Source: Bacteroidota bacterium
Lineage (GTDB): Bacteria > Bacteroidota > Bacteroidia > Bacteroidales > ML635J-15
NCBI GenBank assembly: GCA_029558535.1
Contig: JAKQEK010000423.1
Coordinates: 1 to 64,000, forward strand
Reading direction: 5' to 3'
Length of the DNA: 64,000 nucleotides
Below, one piece after another: positions 34,009 to 43,300 of the stretch (position 1 is its first letter; each line of letters starts with the position of its first letter). The notes below the pieces were generated by a model, which made no database searches, was not told where the DNA came from, and worked only from the letters and a program-made list of their open reading frames with translations. Made by a program: the position numbers and the translations under genes.

Positions 34009-36951
34009 ATGTTTCTAAACTGTCATTCATATTACAGCCTTCGTTTCGGGACCTTGTCTCCGAATCAGCTTGCCGAAGGGGCTTTTGCTTCTGATGTGGA
34101 AAATATAGCTTTAACTGATGTAAACAATACAGCCGGAATTCCTGAGTTTTATTTTGCTTGTCGTAAAAATGGAGTTAAACCAATTGCAGGAGTTGATATT
34201 CGTAATAAGAATAATTTTCAGATGTTTGTTTTAATTGCAAAGAATAACGAAGGTCTTGCTGAGATTAACAGATATCTTACTGAGATAAACCTGAAAAAGA
34301 GGAAAAAAGACGAATTGCCTCAATTTAATAATGTGTATGTCGTTGTTCCACTTGAAAATGTTCGCAAGTCAGGTTTGTCTGAAAACGAATACATAGGAGT
34401 AAGGCCGTCACAGGTGAAATCGTTGTTGAGTTCTCCCTTAAGTTGCCTATTGAACAGAATGGTAATGCTGTATTCTGTCAGTTTTCGTAAATCTGCTGAT
34501 TTCGACTTGTGCAGACATCTTCGTGCTGTGGATAATAATATTCTTATCTCACAATTACCCCAAGATATTCATTGCAGTAAAGATGATATTTTTACACATC
34601 CAAAATATTTGCGAGATATTTATAGCAGTTATCCTCAAATTGTTATAAATACCATTAAACTACTTAATTCATGTAGTCTGGTTTTTGATACTCAGCACAA
34701 GAATAAAAAATTGTTCACCGGCAGTGTTGACGAAGATGTAAAACTTTTGCGAAAGCTCAGCCTGAAAGGATTTGAGAAACGTTACGGACATGCAAACCGT
34801 AGAGCTGCCGAAAGAATGAGAAGTGAGCTGAATATAATTGAAAAAATGGGGTTTGTTTCGTACTTTTTAATTGCTCATGAGATTGTTAGTTATGCTCAAA
34901 ATAAAGGCTATTTCTACGTAGGACGTGGGAGCGGGGCAAACAGCATTGTGGCATATTGTCTTAGAATTACTGATGTTGATCCGATAGAACTGAATTTGTA
35001 CTTTGAGCGATTCCTTAATCCCAAACGAAGTAGTCCTCCCGATTTTGATATTGATTTTTCGTGGCGGGACAGAGATGATGTGATTTCATATATCTTCAAA
35101 CGCTTTGGTTCTGAACATACTGCTTTACTTGGGGCGATGAGTACTTTCAAATCCAGGTCTATTCTACGCGAACTCGGTAAAGTGAATGGCTTACCAAAAG
35201 AAGAGTTGGATATTTTGGCGAAAAATCCGGCTTCGGTAAAAGATAAAGATGAGATTCATCGCAAAATAATCGAAATGGCTACGGAACTTTCCGGATTTCC
35301 AAATTTGAGAACTATTCACGCCGGAGGAATTTTGATAAGCGAAAAGCCTGTTTATTATTATGCTGCTTTGGATATGCCACCTAAAGGTTTTCCTACGACT
35401 CAATGGGATATGTATGTGGCTGAAGATCTGGGATTTGAAAAATTTGACATTTTGTCACAGCGAGGCTTGGGACATATCAGAGATTGTGTGGAAATTATTT
35501 CAAAAAACCGGAATATAAGTGTTGATATCAGGGACGTTGCCTCATTTAAAAAAGATAATCAGGTTAATAAATATCTTTCGGCAGGCAATACAATAGGATG
35601 CTTTTATATCGAAAGTCCTGCAATGCGTGGTCTGATAACAAAACTGGAGTGTCAGGATTATTTAACCTTAGTTGCTGCAAGTTCAATTATTCGTCCCGGT
35701 GTGGCAAAGTCGGGAATGATGAAAGAGTATATCGTGAGGTACAACAATCCAGGGTGTTTCAGGTATTTGCATCCGGTTATGGAAGAACAACTTGGAGAAA
35801 CTTACGGAGTTATGGTTTATCAGGAGGATGTTCTTAAAGTTTGCCATCATTATGCTGGAATGGACCTTGCTGATGCAGATGTTCTTCGTCGTGCTATGAG
35901 TGGTAAGTTCAGATCGCGGGTAGAATTCGATAAGATAAAGGATAAATTTTTTGACCTTTGCAGACAAAAAAACCGCCCCGAAGAAATTAGTGCGGAAATA
36001 TGGAGACAAATAGAATCTTTTGCAGGCTATTCTTTTTCAAAAGCCCATTCTGCATCTTATGCAGTTGAAAGTTATCAGAGCCTTTATCTTAAAACTTACT
36101 ATCCGCTTGAATTCATGACTGCGGTTATCAATAATTTTGGTGGGTTCTATTCAACCTGGGTTTATTTTTATGAAGCAAAACGACTGGGAGCAACAATAAA
36201 TTTGCCTTGTATTAATAAAAGCGAATATCTTACAAAAATAGAAGATCAGAATATTTATATTGGTTTTGTTCACGTATTAGGTCTGGAACAGGCTTTAATA
36301 AGCCAGATAGTTTTCGAAAGAAAACTAAATGGTAAATTTAAAAGTTTTGAGGATTTTATTAATCGTTGCGAAGTGCCCGGTGAGCAACTTAATTTGCTTA
36401 TCCGTGTTGGAGCGTTAAGATTTACAGGCTTTTCTAAATCTGAATTGATGTGGAAATCATGCTTACATCGTACCCCTGAAAACGTAATTTCATATTCTGT
36501 ACAGAAAAGCCTTTTTAAGTTTGCTGAGCCTGAGTATTCATTGCCTGAATTGTGCCAGTCTGTAATTGAAGATGCCTGGGATGAAATTGATTTACTGAAT
36601 TTTCCGGTTAGCATAAACTTTTTTGACTTATTACAAACGAAGTACAGAGGAGAGGTGAAGTTTAAGGATATGGTAAAATTTCGTGGTAAACAGGTGAGAA
36701 TGCTTGGGATTTTTGTTTGTCTGAAATATGTCAGAACATCAAACTCACAGATAATGAATTTTATGACATGGATTGATTCTGAAGGCAATTTTTTTGATTC
36801 TGTACATTTTCCCGATTCTTTAAAAGAATATCCTTTCCGTGGATTTGGTGTTTATCTTTTGTTGGGTATTGTTGATGTCGAATTTGGCTATCCTGTTCTG
36901 CGTGCACAAAAATTGGCAAAAATGCCTTTTATCGCGGATCCGAGGGAGTGA
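34009..36951 (+). CDS. Short DnaE-type DNA polymerase III alpha subunit
   Basis: 980 residues, well below the usual DnaE length (about 1150-1500) and nearer the DnaE2/ImuC class. An N-terminal PHP domain is present but degenerate: NCHSYYS and LTDVNN replace HxH and DH metal ligands. The polymerase residues are intact: GRGSGANSIVAY, PDFDIDFSWRD (the two catalytic Asp) and EKFDILSQRGL (third Asp). YQEDVLKVCHHYAG and a C-terminal OB-like region follow. Probably a translesion or accessory C-family polymerase. No ImuB-like gene is adjacent. No TAnnTTTG box is seen upstream, and a nonamer repeat tract runs almost to the ATG. Confidence 0.88.
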   Translation: MFLNCHSYYSLRFGTLSPNQLAEGAFASDVENIALTDVNNTAGIPEFYFACRKNGVKPIAGVDIRNKNNFQMFVLIAKNNEGLAEINRYLTEINLKKRKKDELPQFNNVYVVVPLENVRKSGLSENEYIGVRPSQVKSLLSSPLSCLLNRMVMLYSVSFRKSADFDLCRHLRAVDNNILISQLPQDIHCSKDDIFTHPKYLRDIYSSYPQIVINTIKLLNSCSLVFDTQHKNKKLFTGSVDEDVKLLRKLSLKGFEKRYGHANRRAAERMRSELNIIEKMGFVSYFLIAHEIVSYAQNKGYFYVGRGSGANSIVAYCLRITDVDPIELNLYFERFLNPKRSSPPDFDIDFSWRDRDDVISYIFKRFGSEHTALLGAMSTFKSRSILRELGKVNGLPKEELDILAKNPASVKDKDEIHRKIIEMATELSGFPNLRTIHAGGILISEKPVYYYAALDMPPKGFPTTQWDMYVAEDLGFEKFDILSQRGLGHIRDCVEIISKNRNISVDIRDVASFKKDNQVNKYLSAGNTIGCFYIESPAMRGLITKLECQDYLTLVAASSIIRPGVAKSGMMKEYIVRYNNPGCFRYLHPVMEEQLGETYGVMVYQEDVLKVCHHYAGMDLADADVLRRAMSGKFRSRVEFDKIKDKFFDLCRQKNRPEEISAEIWRQIESFAGYSFSKAHSASYAVESYQSLYLKTYYPLEFMTAVINNFGGFYSTWVYFYEAKRLGATINLPCINKSEYLTKIEDQNIYIGFVHVLGLEQALISQIVFERKLNGKFKSFEDFINRCEVPGEQLNLLIRVGALRFTGFSKSELMWKSCLHRTPENVISYSVQKSLFKFAEPEYSLPELCQSVIEDAWDEIDLLNFPVSINFFDLLQTKYRGEVKFKDMVKFRGKQVRMLGIFVCLKYVRTSNSQIMNFMTWIDSEGNFFDSVHFPDSLKEYPFRGFGVYLLLGIVDVEFGYPVLRAQKLAKMPFIADPRE

Positions 36952-36954
36952 TTT

Positions 36955-37010
36955 CCTGCACTGTCAGGTCTATGTAGGTCAGCATGTAGTGGAACCTGAC
37001 ATTGTACAGG
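36955..37010. repeat. Imperfect palindrome between convergent genes
   Basis: CCTGCACTGTCAGGT (36955-36969) pairs with ACCTGACATTGTACAGG (36994-37010) with two extra bases; the loop contains a weaker inner stem. No T-run follows on either strand, so it may be a repeat element rather than a simple terminator. Confidence 0.45.
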
Positions 37011-37020
37011 AGGGCTATAA

Positions 37021-37875
37021 TTATTTAAGGAGTTTCCAACTTAGGAATTTTCCTAAACCGAACATGTCTGGGAATATAGTGGAATGGTTTATTCCAATTT
37101 TATTCAATTCATTAAGAATGCTATTTTTATTTGTATATGGAATTGTCCACTTGACGATTCTGAAAATTGCATTTGAGTCATTTTTGTTGATTGTAGCATT
37201 GTCTGAGAAAAATTCTTCAAGTGGGATATTAAGCTGGTCTTTTGGGAAACAACAGAAAACACTATTCTGAGATTTTATTCTTTTGTCAAATTCTGGAGGG
37301 ACAACAAATACATGCTTGCCTAAATCATAAGGTGACTTTTTATTTTTACTGTTTGAGAGTAAATTATAGGCAGCAATATTGTAATCACTTTTGTTGTAAT
37401 CAAATTCTGCTGGCTCAACATCCTGAGCTTTAATCGAAACAGCGTATAAAACTCCATCCTCTTCAATTTTCAAATCTTCGCAAGCAAAGAACAATGCAGT
37501 TAATGGATTACGAGTAAAATCTAACAGATTCGTTGGAACCCCATAATGCTGAGCAATAAAAAGCTCACGCCATTCTTTGTTTTGTTGATTTACATCGTGT
37601 AAATCATACCCATAAGCTGGTAATCGTAAATTGAGGTATTGGCGAAGTTTTTCAATGCGATCATTAATTGTATCTGGATCTATTTGTTTGTCAGAAGACG
37701 ATTCACATAGAGTCGTGTTCTTTGAGCTATTATCATTGGTTCTACTTATTTTTGGTATTAATTCGAAACATTTGTTGGACATTCCTCTAAAAACAAATCT
37801 ATTTCCATCGATTGGGTCAGTATTTTTGGGTTCAATATTCCAACTTATTAATTCAGTGATATTATTAATCTCCAT
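37021..37875 (-). CDS. FRG-domain protein
   Basis: 284 residues. FVFRGMSNKCFELIPKI (about 27-43) starts the FRG domain, and QHYGVPTNLLDFTRNPLTALFF (core GVPTNLLDFT near 127) is its second signature. No membrane segment or signal is present. FRG domains occur in uncharacterised proteins and in some phage-defence candidates; function is unknown. It stands alone, converging with the polymerase gene. Confidence 0.85.
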   Translation of the reverse strand: MEINNITELISWNIEPKNTDPIDGNRFVFRGMSNKCFELIPKISRTNDNSSKNTTLCESSSDKQIDPDTINDRIEKLRQYLNLRLPAYGYDLHDVNQQNKEWRELFIAQHYGVPTNLLDFTRNPLTALFFACEDLKIEEDGVLYAVSIKAQDVEPAEFDYNKSDYNIAAYNLLSNSKNKKSPYDLGKHVFVVPPEFDKRIKSQNSVFCCFPKDQLNIPLEEFFSDNATINKNDSNAIFRIVKWTIPYTNKNSILNELNKIGINHSTIFPDMFGLGKFLSWKLLK

Positions 37876-37952
37876 AGTTCACTTATTTGTTATGTTTTAA
37901 AGAAGTATGACTTTTGAAATTTGTTTACGAAGTAAAGTTATAAATTCTTTGG

Positions 37953-38885
37953 TTAAAACAATAGTTTTTTTATCACACTATATTCCTCCACAATCTCTCT
38001 CACAATTTCCCCTGCTGTTTCAATTTTATTTATCAATGCAGCTACTTGTCCAATTTCTAGCTCTCCGTTTTCGGTATCGCCTTCGAACATTCCCTGGCGT
38101 GAGCGACCAGTACCCAATAATTCAAGGAGTTCTTCCTTTGAGGCACATTCTTTTTCTTTTTGTTGTATTTGTTCAAAGAATTTATTCTTGAGCAATCTTA
38201 CAGCAATTAAATCTTTGAGCGTCAGAAAAGTATCACCGTCACCACTCTCAATTATCTTATTTTTAAATAGTTCGTGTGCCGAAGATTCTTTTGACGCAGC
38301 GAATCTCGAACCTATCTGAACACCTTCGGCACCAAGACAAAATGCTGCAGCCATGGCTTTACCTGAGGCTATTCCACCTGCTGCAATAACGGGAATGCTT
38401 ACGGACTTTGTAATCATCGGAATTAAAACCATAGTAGTAGTTTCTTCTTTTCCATTATGACCTCCCGCTTCGAATCCTTCGGCTACAATAGCATCTACAC
38501 CTGAAGCTTCACATTTTTGAGCCGATTTTGTATTCGCAACAACATGAGCAACTTTAATTACATGGGATTTAAGAAGCTCTGTATATTTTGCCGGGTTTCC
38601 TGCTGAAGTGAAAACAACCGGAACTTTCTCATCAATTACAATTTTTATAAATTCATCAGCATGATTGAAAATCAGTGGAATGTTAACGCCAAATGGTTTA
38701 TCAGTGGCAACACGGCACTTGCGGATATGCTCAGTTAACAAATCAGAATCCATTGATCCCGAACCAATTAAACCCAGCCCGCCGGCATTGCTTACTGCTG
38801 ATGCAAGTCTCCATCCGCTGCACCAAATCATTCCACCCTGAATTATCGGATATTTGATATTAAAAATTTGAGTGATTCTGTTCAT
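37953..38885 (-). CDS. Nitronate monooxygenase / FMN-dependent 2-nitropropane dioxygenase family
   Basis: 310 residues from the ATG at 38885; a TTG two codons earlier is ignored. The TIM barrel has YPIIQGGM, SNAGGLGLIG, the catalytic-type EGFEAGGHNG (about 142-151, His in GGH) and AAGGIASGKAMAAA with GAEGVQIGSRF for the FMN phosphate. The reaction class is oxidation of nitronates or, in FabK relatives, enoyl-thioester reduction. Its place after thiolase suggests a link to acyl-CoA metabolism. A terminator lies in the gap just before it. Confidence 0.85.
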   Translation of the reverse strand: MNRITQIFNIKYPIIQGGMIWCSGWRLASAVSNAGGLGLIGSGSMDSDLLTEHIRKCRVATDKPFGVNIPLIFNHADEFIKIVIDEKVPVVFTSAGNPAKYTELLKSHVIKVAHVVANTKSAQKCEASGVDAIVAEGFEAGGHNGKEETTTMVLIPMITKSVSIPVIAAGGIASGKAMAAAFCLGAEGVQIGSRFAASKESSAHELFKNKIIESGDGDTFLTLKDLIAVRLLKNKFFEQIQQKEKECASKEELLELLGTGRSRQGMFEGDTENGELEIGQVAALINKIETAGEIVREIVEEYSVIKKLLF

Positions 38886-38897
38886 TTGCAATAAGTT

Positions 38898-38926
38898 AAA
38901 AAAAACGGGAGTTTATTTAACTCCCG
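38898..38926 (-). terminator. Terminator between thiolase and the flavoenzyme gene
   Basis: Stem CGGGAGTT/AACTCCCG with a 5-nt loop (38906-38926), followed on the minus strand by eight T. It ends about 13 nt before the next start codon at 38885, so it may act as an attenuator. Confidence 0.8.
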
Positions 38927-38946
38927 CTATATAATTAAATTAGAAA

Positions 38947-40185
38947 TTAGTTCTTTTTGTAAACTATCGAAACAAGAGTTTTGTCATCTCCACCCATGTT
39001 GATAGTAAGACCATAAGGTTTATTTGCGGGTATGTTGATTTGAGCTTCACCAGCTTTTCCTGTGAGTTGCTCCCACATGGTTACTGCCTGGTGCACTCCT
39101 GTGCCTCCTGTCGGATGTCCCCAGCCAACCAGACCACCTGTCGTATTTACAGGTAGTTTTCCGTTACGTGCAGTATGCCCTTCAGCAACAAATTGAGCCC
39201 CTTTGCCATATTCCGCAACACCAACAGCCTCGAGTGCCATAATGCCGGCAATAGTGAAGCAGTCGTGTAATTCAATTGTGGCTAAATCGTCTTTAGTTAT
39301 TTTTGCCATATCTAAAGCTTTTTTAACAGCAATTGCCGTGGCATCAAGTTTTGTGAGATCAGCAGGTCCCTGTGTAATGTTATTCTCTGCCATTCCCAAA
39401 CCAATTACTTCCACGGCATCTTTAACTGCAATACCACATCTCTTTAATCCTTCTTCTGACATAATAGCAATTCCTGAAGCTCCATCAGAAACTTTTGAGC
39501 AATCAAATACATTAAGATTATCAACAAATGATTTGCCATTTGGCTTTGTCATTCCCGTAGCCATAAGATCAGAATTTGTGTTGTGATATTCCTGAGCAGT
39601 TGGACATAACCGTGCATTTTCAACAGCATTTTTATACCAGGTTGCCATTGCCTGACGGGTATAATCATATCCGAATTTTTCGTAATATTTTCCGGCTCTG
39701 TCACTGAATTTTCCCGGAAAGAAATGAGCGTGTCCATCTTTTCGTTCTTTAGCCCAACCTGCTGCAGCCAAAATGTCAGCACCATAAACAGCTTTAACAG
39801 TGTTTTGTACTTCAATTCCAATTACCAAAACGACTTCGGCAGTTTCCGCTAATACGGATTTAATGCCTGTAGCCAATGCGAGAGCTCCTGACGCACATGC
39901 ACCTTCTGTTCTAATTGCCGGTTTATATCTCAGCCCCTCGTCAATCATTGGGAAAAATCCTTCCAGGTTTCCCTGTCTGTTATATCGAGCAGCAATGAAG
40001 TTTCCAACTACACATTCATCAACATTTTGTGCCCCGCCAATTTGTTGTAGTACTGCCTGACCGGCTTCTTTCATATATTCTTCAATGCCCGGACGTGCTT
40101 TTTTGGGATTAAACTCTTTTCTGCCGCTACCCATAGAGATTGTGTTGTAGCCGGCTACCATATATATTTTTCTTCTAAGTTGCAT
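38947..40185 (-). CDS. Thiolase family acetyl-CoA acyltransferase (SCP-x-like)
   Basis: 412 residues. The acylated Cys is in EGACASGALALATG (about 95-108). The C-terminal half has ELHDCFTIAGIMALEAVGV and GGLVGWGHPTGGTGVHQ, carrying the His and the GHPxG motif, as in SCP-x-like thiolases. It performs the last beta-oxidation step (CoA-dependent cleavage of 3-ketoacyl-CoA). The minus strand shows AAAGGAG 8 nt before the ATG, a Shine-Dalgarno sequence that is unusual among the genes here. It lies 17 bp after the 3-hydroxyacyl-CoA dehydrogenase gene. Confidence 0.92.
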   Translation of the reverse strand: MQLRRKIYMVAGYNTISMGSGRKEFNPKKARPGIEEYMKEAGQAVLQQIGGAQNVDECVVGNFIAARYNRQGNLEGFFPMIDEGLRYKPAIRTEGACASGALALATGIKSVLAETAEVVLVIGIEVQNTVKAVYGADILAAAGWAKERKDGHAHFFPGKFSDRAGKYYEKFGYDYTRQAMATWYKNAVENARLCPTAQEYHNTNSDLMATGMTKPNGKSFVDNLNVFDCSKVSDGASGIAIMSEEGLKRCGIAVKDAVEVIGLGMAENNITQGPADLTKLDATAIAVKKALDMAKITKDDLATIELHDCFTIAGIMALEAVGVAEYGKGAQFVAEGHTARNGKLPVNTTGGLVGWGHPTGGTGVHQAVTMWEQLTGKAGEAQINIPANKPYGLTINMGGDDKTLVSIVYKKN

Positions 40186-40202
40186 AATCGTTTCTCCTTT
40201 AA

Positions 40203-41540
40203 TTAGTTTATAAAATCGTTAATTGGGCCATAAGCATGAAAGAATCCTGTAAGCAAAACAGTGTTAACATCTTCTGCTGTATAGGCTACTTTGTCGGTTA
40301 CTAGTTTTTCACCGATTTGCTTGGATTTTTTCATGTAATTCAATGCCAATTCAGCTCCTAAAGTTTTTTGTGATTTCATCGCATCAAAATACTTTGAAAG
40401 AACGTTGTTTTTATCTTTATTTCCAACTACAGCTTTCCAAGGCAAGTGTCCTTCAGGTAAAGATCCAAGAGTTTGGTCACATTTGGTTGAAATGTCTTCA
40501 ACTTTCACATATTCCTTTTTATCTATATCATAAATTCCAGCAATTTTGCCCTTTTCATATTTTAAGAAACCATCTTTCTGCGAACCATCGTGGTTTTGTC
40601 CGCCTTTTACATTTATTTCCATCATTTTGTCTAATAACGGACTATGAATTGTTTCATCAGTTACGTATGGTCGCATAACTTTCATTATAAACTGACAGAC
40701 GTCTATTCCTACATAATCAATGAGCTGGAAAATACCCATTGGACGAATCATGAAGTCTTGAGAAACTTTGTTAACACAATATACGGCTTCAGCAAAACTC
40801 ATGTCTTTTCTCAGGCTTTCCATTGTTGTCATGCCGTAAATAGCATCTCTCATGAAGTGACCATTTCCGATAAAACCTGCCTTGTCGTATGAAGGAACTT
40901 CAATTTTACGCATGTTTTTAATCAAAATACTAACAAATTCCGATAATTCGGGTTTTGATTCATCGCATTTTATAACTTCAACGAGTTTTTGAACTGCAGG
41001 AGGATTGTAAAAGTGAACGCCTAAAATTCTTCCTGAAAGATTAGCTTCTTTGTTGAGATGACCTATTGGAATAGAAGATGTATTCGTGAAAAACCAAGGT
41101 TCAACCTTAGAGTTTAAGTTAATCTGTGAAAACATTTTAACTTTTAATTCGGGATTTTCACTGGCTGCCTCAAAAACGATATGAGATTCATAAGCTGACT
41201 CCAAAGTAGTAACAGGTCTTATTATATTCATTACATCTTTTACATATTGTGCAATGATTTCTGTATTATCAATCAGGTCTGCTCTGTCTTTGTATATTGA
41301 ACGCAAAGCATTTATTTTTCTTTCAGCTTGTTTTACAAGTTGATCCTGAATGTACATCATAAGTCCCGATAAAGCTTTTTGCGAAATATCAAGAGCATAT
41401 AAAACATAATGTTTGTCTTTGTTTTCAGGTTTTTTGCTAATGTCGTACATCTCCATTGATGTTAGCAATAGAATACCGCTTCCCATTTTTCCGGCGGCAC
41501 CTAGTACGGTAACGTTTTCAAATTTGTTGTCGTAATTCAT
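40203..41540 (-). CDS. 3-hydroxyacyl-CoA dehydrogenase
   Basis: 445 residues. The NAD-binding turn is VTVLGAAGKMGSGI (about 10-23). HIVFEAASENPELK and GVHFYNPPAVQKLVEVI (about 178-194) are family motifs, followed by the C-terminal dimer domain (GFIGNGHFMRDAIYGM). It oxidises L-3-hydroxyacyl-CoA to 3-ketoacyl-CoA. No enoyl-hydratase domain is fused; that step is encoded by the separate gene immediately upstream. Confidence 0.9.
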   Translation of the reverse strand: MNYDNKFENVTVLGAAGKMGSGILLLTSMEMYDISKKPENKDKHYVLYALDISQKALSGLMMYIQDQLVKQAERKINALRSIYKDRADLIDNTEIIAQYVKDVMNIIRPVTTLESAYESHIVFEAASENPELKVKMFSQINLNSKVEPWFFTNTSSIPIGHLNKEANLSGRILGVHFYNPPAVQKLVEVIKCDESKPELSEFVSILIKNMRKIEVPSYDKAGFIGNGHFMRDAIYGMTTMESLRKDMSFAEAVYCVNKVSQDFMIRPMGIFQLIDYVGIDVCQFIMKVMRPYVTDETIHSPLLDKMMEINVKGGQNHDGSQKDGFLKYEKGKIAGIYDIDKKEYVKVEDISTKCDQTLGSLPEGHLPWKAVVGNKDKNNVLSKYFDAMKSQKTLGAELALNYMKKSKQIGEKLVTDKVAYTAEDVNTVLLTGFFHAYGPINDFIN

Positions 41541-41600
41541 AATTATTTATTTATTGTTTTTGTTTTATTGTTTTTATAACTCAATTATTATTTGCTAATT

Positions 41601-42371
41601 CTACCAATTAGGTTTACGTTTTTCGAGAAAAGCTTGCATCCCTTCATTTGATTCGCCATTTTTAAACAAGGATCCAAATTCTTTTATTTCAAGTTTTGAA
41701 GCTTCATTAAAATTCATGAAGTATCCTTTAACAGTTACTTCTTTAGCTTTTTGTACTGCTATTTTCCCTTTCGAAGCAATTTTTGAAGCAATTTTACGGG
41801 CTTCATCCATCAATTCTTCCGGCGAAGTCACTTTTTGTACAAGACCTAAACGTAAAGCTTCGTTGGCATCAATCATATCAGCGGTAAGTAAAAGATGAAG
41901 AGCATTTGATAAACCGATAATCCTTGATAAACGCTGTGTTCCACAATAACCGGGTATCAATCCCAAATTGACTTCAGGTTGTCCGAATTTTGCAAATGTA
42001 TTAGCAATCCTTATATCGCATGCCATTGCAAATTCGCAACCTCCTCCAAGAGCAAAACCATTGATAGCAGCAATAACAGGGACTCTTAAATTTGCAATTC
42101 TGTTAAATGTGTCATGACCGGTTTTTGCAAATATCTCTGCTTGTTGTGGATTCATATCAGACATCTCAGCAATGTCCGCTCCGGCAACGAAAGCTTTACC
42201 ATTTCCGGTAATAATGATACTTCGAATGCTATCATTTTTCTCAATTTCATCTAATACAGCATTTAATTCTTTAAAAACTGTAGAGTTTAATGCATTTAAT
42301 GATTGAGGACGATTAATTGTAATATCTGCCCTGTTTTCAGTTATCTGAAATTCTAATGTTGTTAATTCCAT
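41601..42371 (-). CDS. Enoyl-CoA hydratase/isomerase (crotonase)
   Basis: 256 residues from the ATG giving MELTTLEF. An upstream alternative at 42392 lies on the promoter box and is rejected. The oxyanion-hole segments are AFVAGADIAEM (about 60-70) and GFALGGGCEFAMACD (about 101-115). The two catalytic acidic positions of crotonase are retained as the Glu of GGGCEFA and a Glu in GQPEVNLGLIPG. It hydrates trans-2-enoyl-CoA. First gene of the transcript crotonase - dehydrogenase - thiolase. Confidence 0.93.
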   Translation of the reverse strand: MELTTLEFQITENRADITINRPQSLNALNSTVFKELNAVLDEIEKNDSIRSIIITGNGKAFVAGADIAEMSDMNPQQAEIFAKTGHDTFNRIANLRVPVIAAINGFALGGGCEFAMACDIRIANTFAKFGQPEVNLGLIPGYCGTQRLSRIIGLSNALHLLLTADMIDANEALRLGLVQKVTSPEELMDEARKIASKIASKGKIAVQKAKEVTVKGYFMNFNEASKLEIKEFGSLFKNGESNEGMQAFLEKRKPNW

Positions 42372-42401
42372 AATTTTGTTTTTGACGAACAAACAAAATT
42401 A
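42371..42401. promoter_or_regulatory. 11-bp inverted repeat over the crotonase promoter
   Basis: TAATTTTGTTT (42371-42381) and AAACAAAATTA (42391-42401), spacer 9 bp. The minus-strand -7 box TAATTTTG (42394-42401) is one arm; the other arm touches the start codon. Candidate repressor site. Confidence 0.55.
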
Positions 42402-42493
42402 ATAAAATAATTATAACGACAAAAGAAGTGTTAATAAAATGAGTAAATCTTCGAAAATTTAAATCAACAATATTTAGTTTAAAGAAATATATC

Positions 42494-43291
42494 TTAAATG
42501 AGTGCTACTGCAATAATTTCTACAATATCTAAATTGCTTATTTCTTCTTCTTTATTTTTATATTTCAGACCATCTGTAATCATTGTCAGGCAAAAAGGAC
42601 AAGCGGTTGCAATTAATCCTGCTTTAGTAGCAAGTGCGTGTTCAGTTCTTTCAATAAAAATTTCTTTATCTCCTTTTTCTGCATCTTTAAACATTTGTGC
42701 CCCACCTGCTCCGCAACATAAGGCAAAACTCTTGTTCTTTTCCATTTCGATGAGCTTTAATCCCAAGGCTTCGATTATGTATCGTGGAGCTTCGTAAATA
42801 TCGTTTGCTCTACCTAGATAACATGGGTCATGATAAGTAACCAACTGTCCTTTAAGCTTGGATTTGTTGGTTTTAAGTTTTTTACTTTTTATTAGATTTG
42901 CAATAAACTCTGTATAATGCAAAACTTCGTAGTTTCCTCCCAAATCAGGATACTCATTTTTAAGTATATTATAACAATGTGGACATATAGTGAGAATCTT
43001 TTTTACTTCATACATTTTAAAGATTTCAATATTTGTCATCGCTTGCATCTGAAAAAGCATTTCATTGCCAGCTCTTCTTGCAGGGTCTCCGGTACATGTT
43101 TCTTCTGTCCCCAGCACTGCATAGTCAATGCCTAAATGATTAAGAATTGTTGCAAAAGCCTTGGCAACTTTCATGTATCTGTTGTCGAAGGCACCCGCAC
43201 AACCCACCCAAAATAAGTATTCCGGTTTTTTACCGCTGGCAAAAACTTCTGCCATTACGGGTACTGATATTTTCGAATCTGAACTAGTCAT
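42494..43291 (-). CDS. CCG-domain (Fe-S)-binding oxidoreductase subunit (HdrB/HdrD C-terminal type)
   Basis: 265 residues with two cysteine-rich CCG domains: WVGCAG...TCTGDPARR...CPHCYNILKNEYP (about 29-120) and YHDPCYLGR...CCGAGGAQMF...CPFCLTMI (about 150-245). This fold holds a non-cubane [4Fe-4S] cluster in heterodisulfide-reductase-like enzymes. It follows a membrane Fe-S protein gene by 64 bp on the same strand. Together the two cover the domains of the membrane ETF:menaquinone oxidoreductase described in Geobacter and Syntrophomonas. Confidence 0.88.
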   Translation of the reverse strand: MTSSDSKISVPVMAEVFASGKKPEYLFWVGCAGAFDNRYMKVAKAFATILNHLGIDYAVLGTEETCTGDPARRAGNEMLFQMQAMTNIEIFKMYEVKKILTICPHCYNILKNEYPDLGGNYEVLHYTEFIANLIKSKKLKTNKSKLKGQLVTYHDPCYLGRANDIYEAPRYIIEALGLKLIEMEKNKSFALCCGAGGAQMFKDAEKGDKEIFIERTEHALATKAGLIATACPFCLTMITDGLKYKNKEEEISNLDIVEIIAVALI

Positions 43292-43300
43292 ATAATAATG

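Noticed and set aside
36270-36788. Minus-strand frame of 172 codons inside the DnaE-like gene
   Set aside because: Shadow frame across a conserved polymerase region without signal, motif or start context.
42498-42797. Plus-strand frame of 99 codons opposite the CCG-domain gene
   Set aside because: Mirror frame of a conserved Cys-rich protein; no promoter or family evidence.
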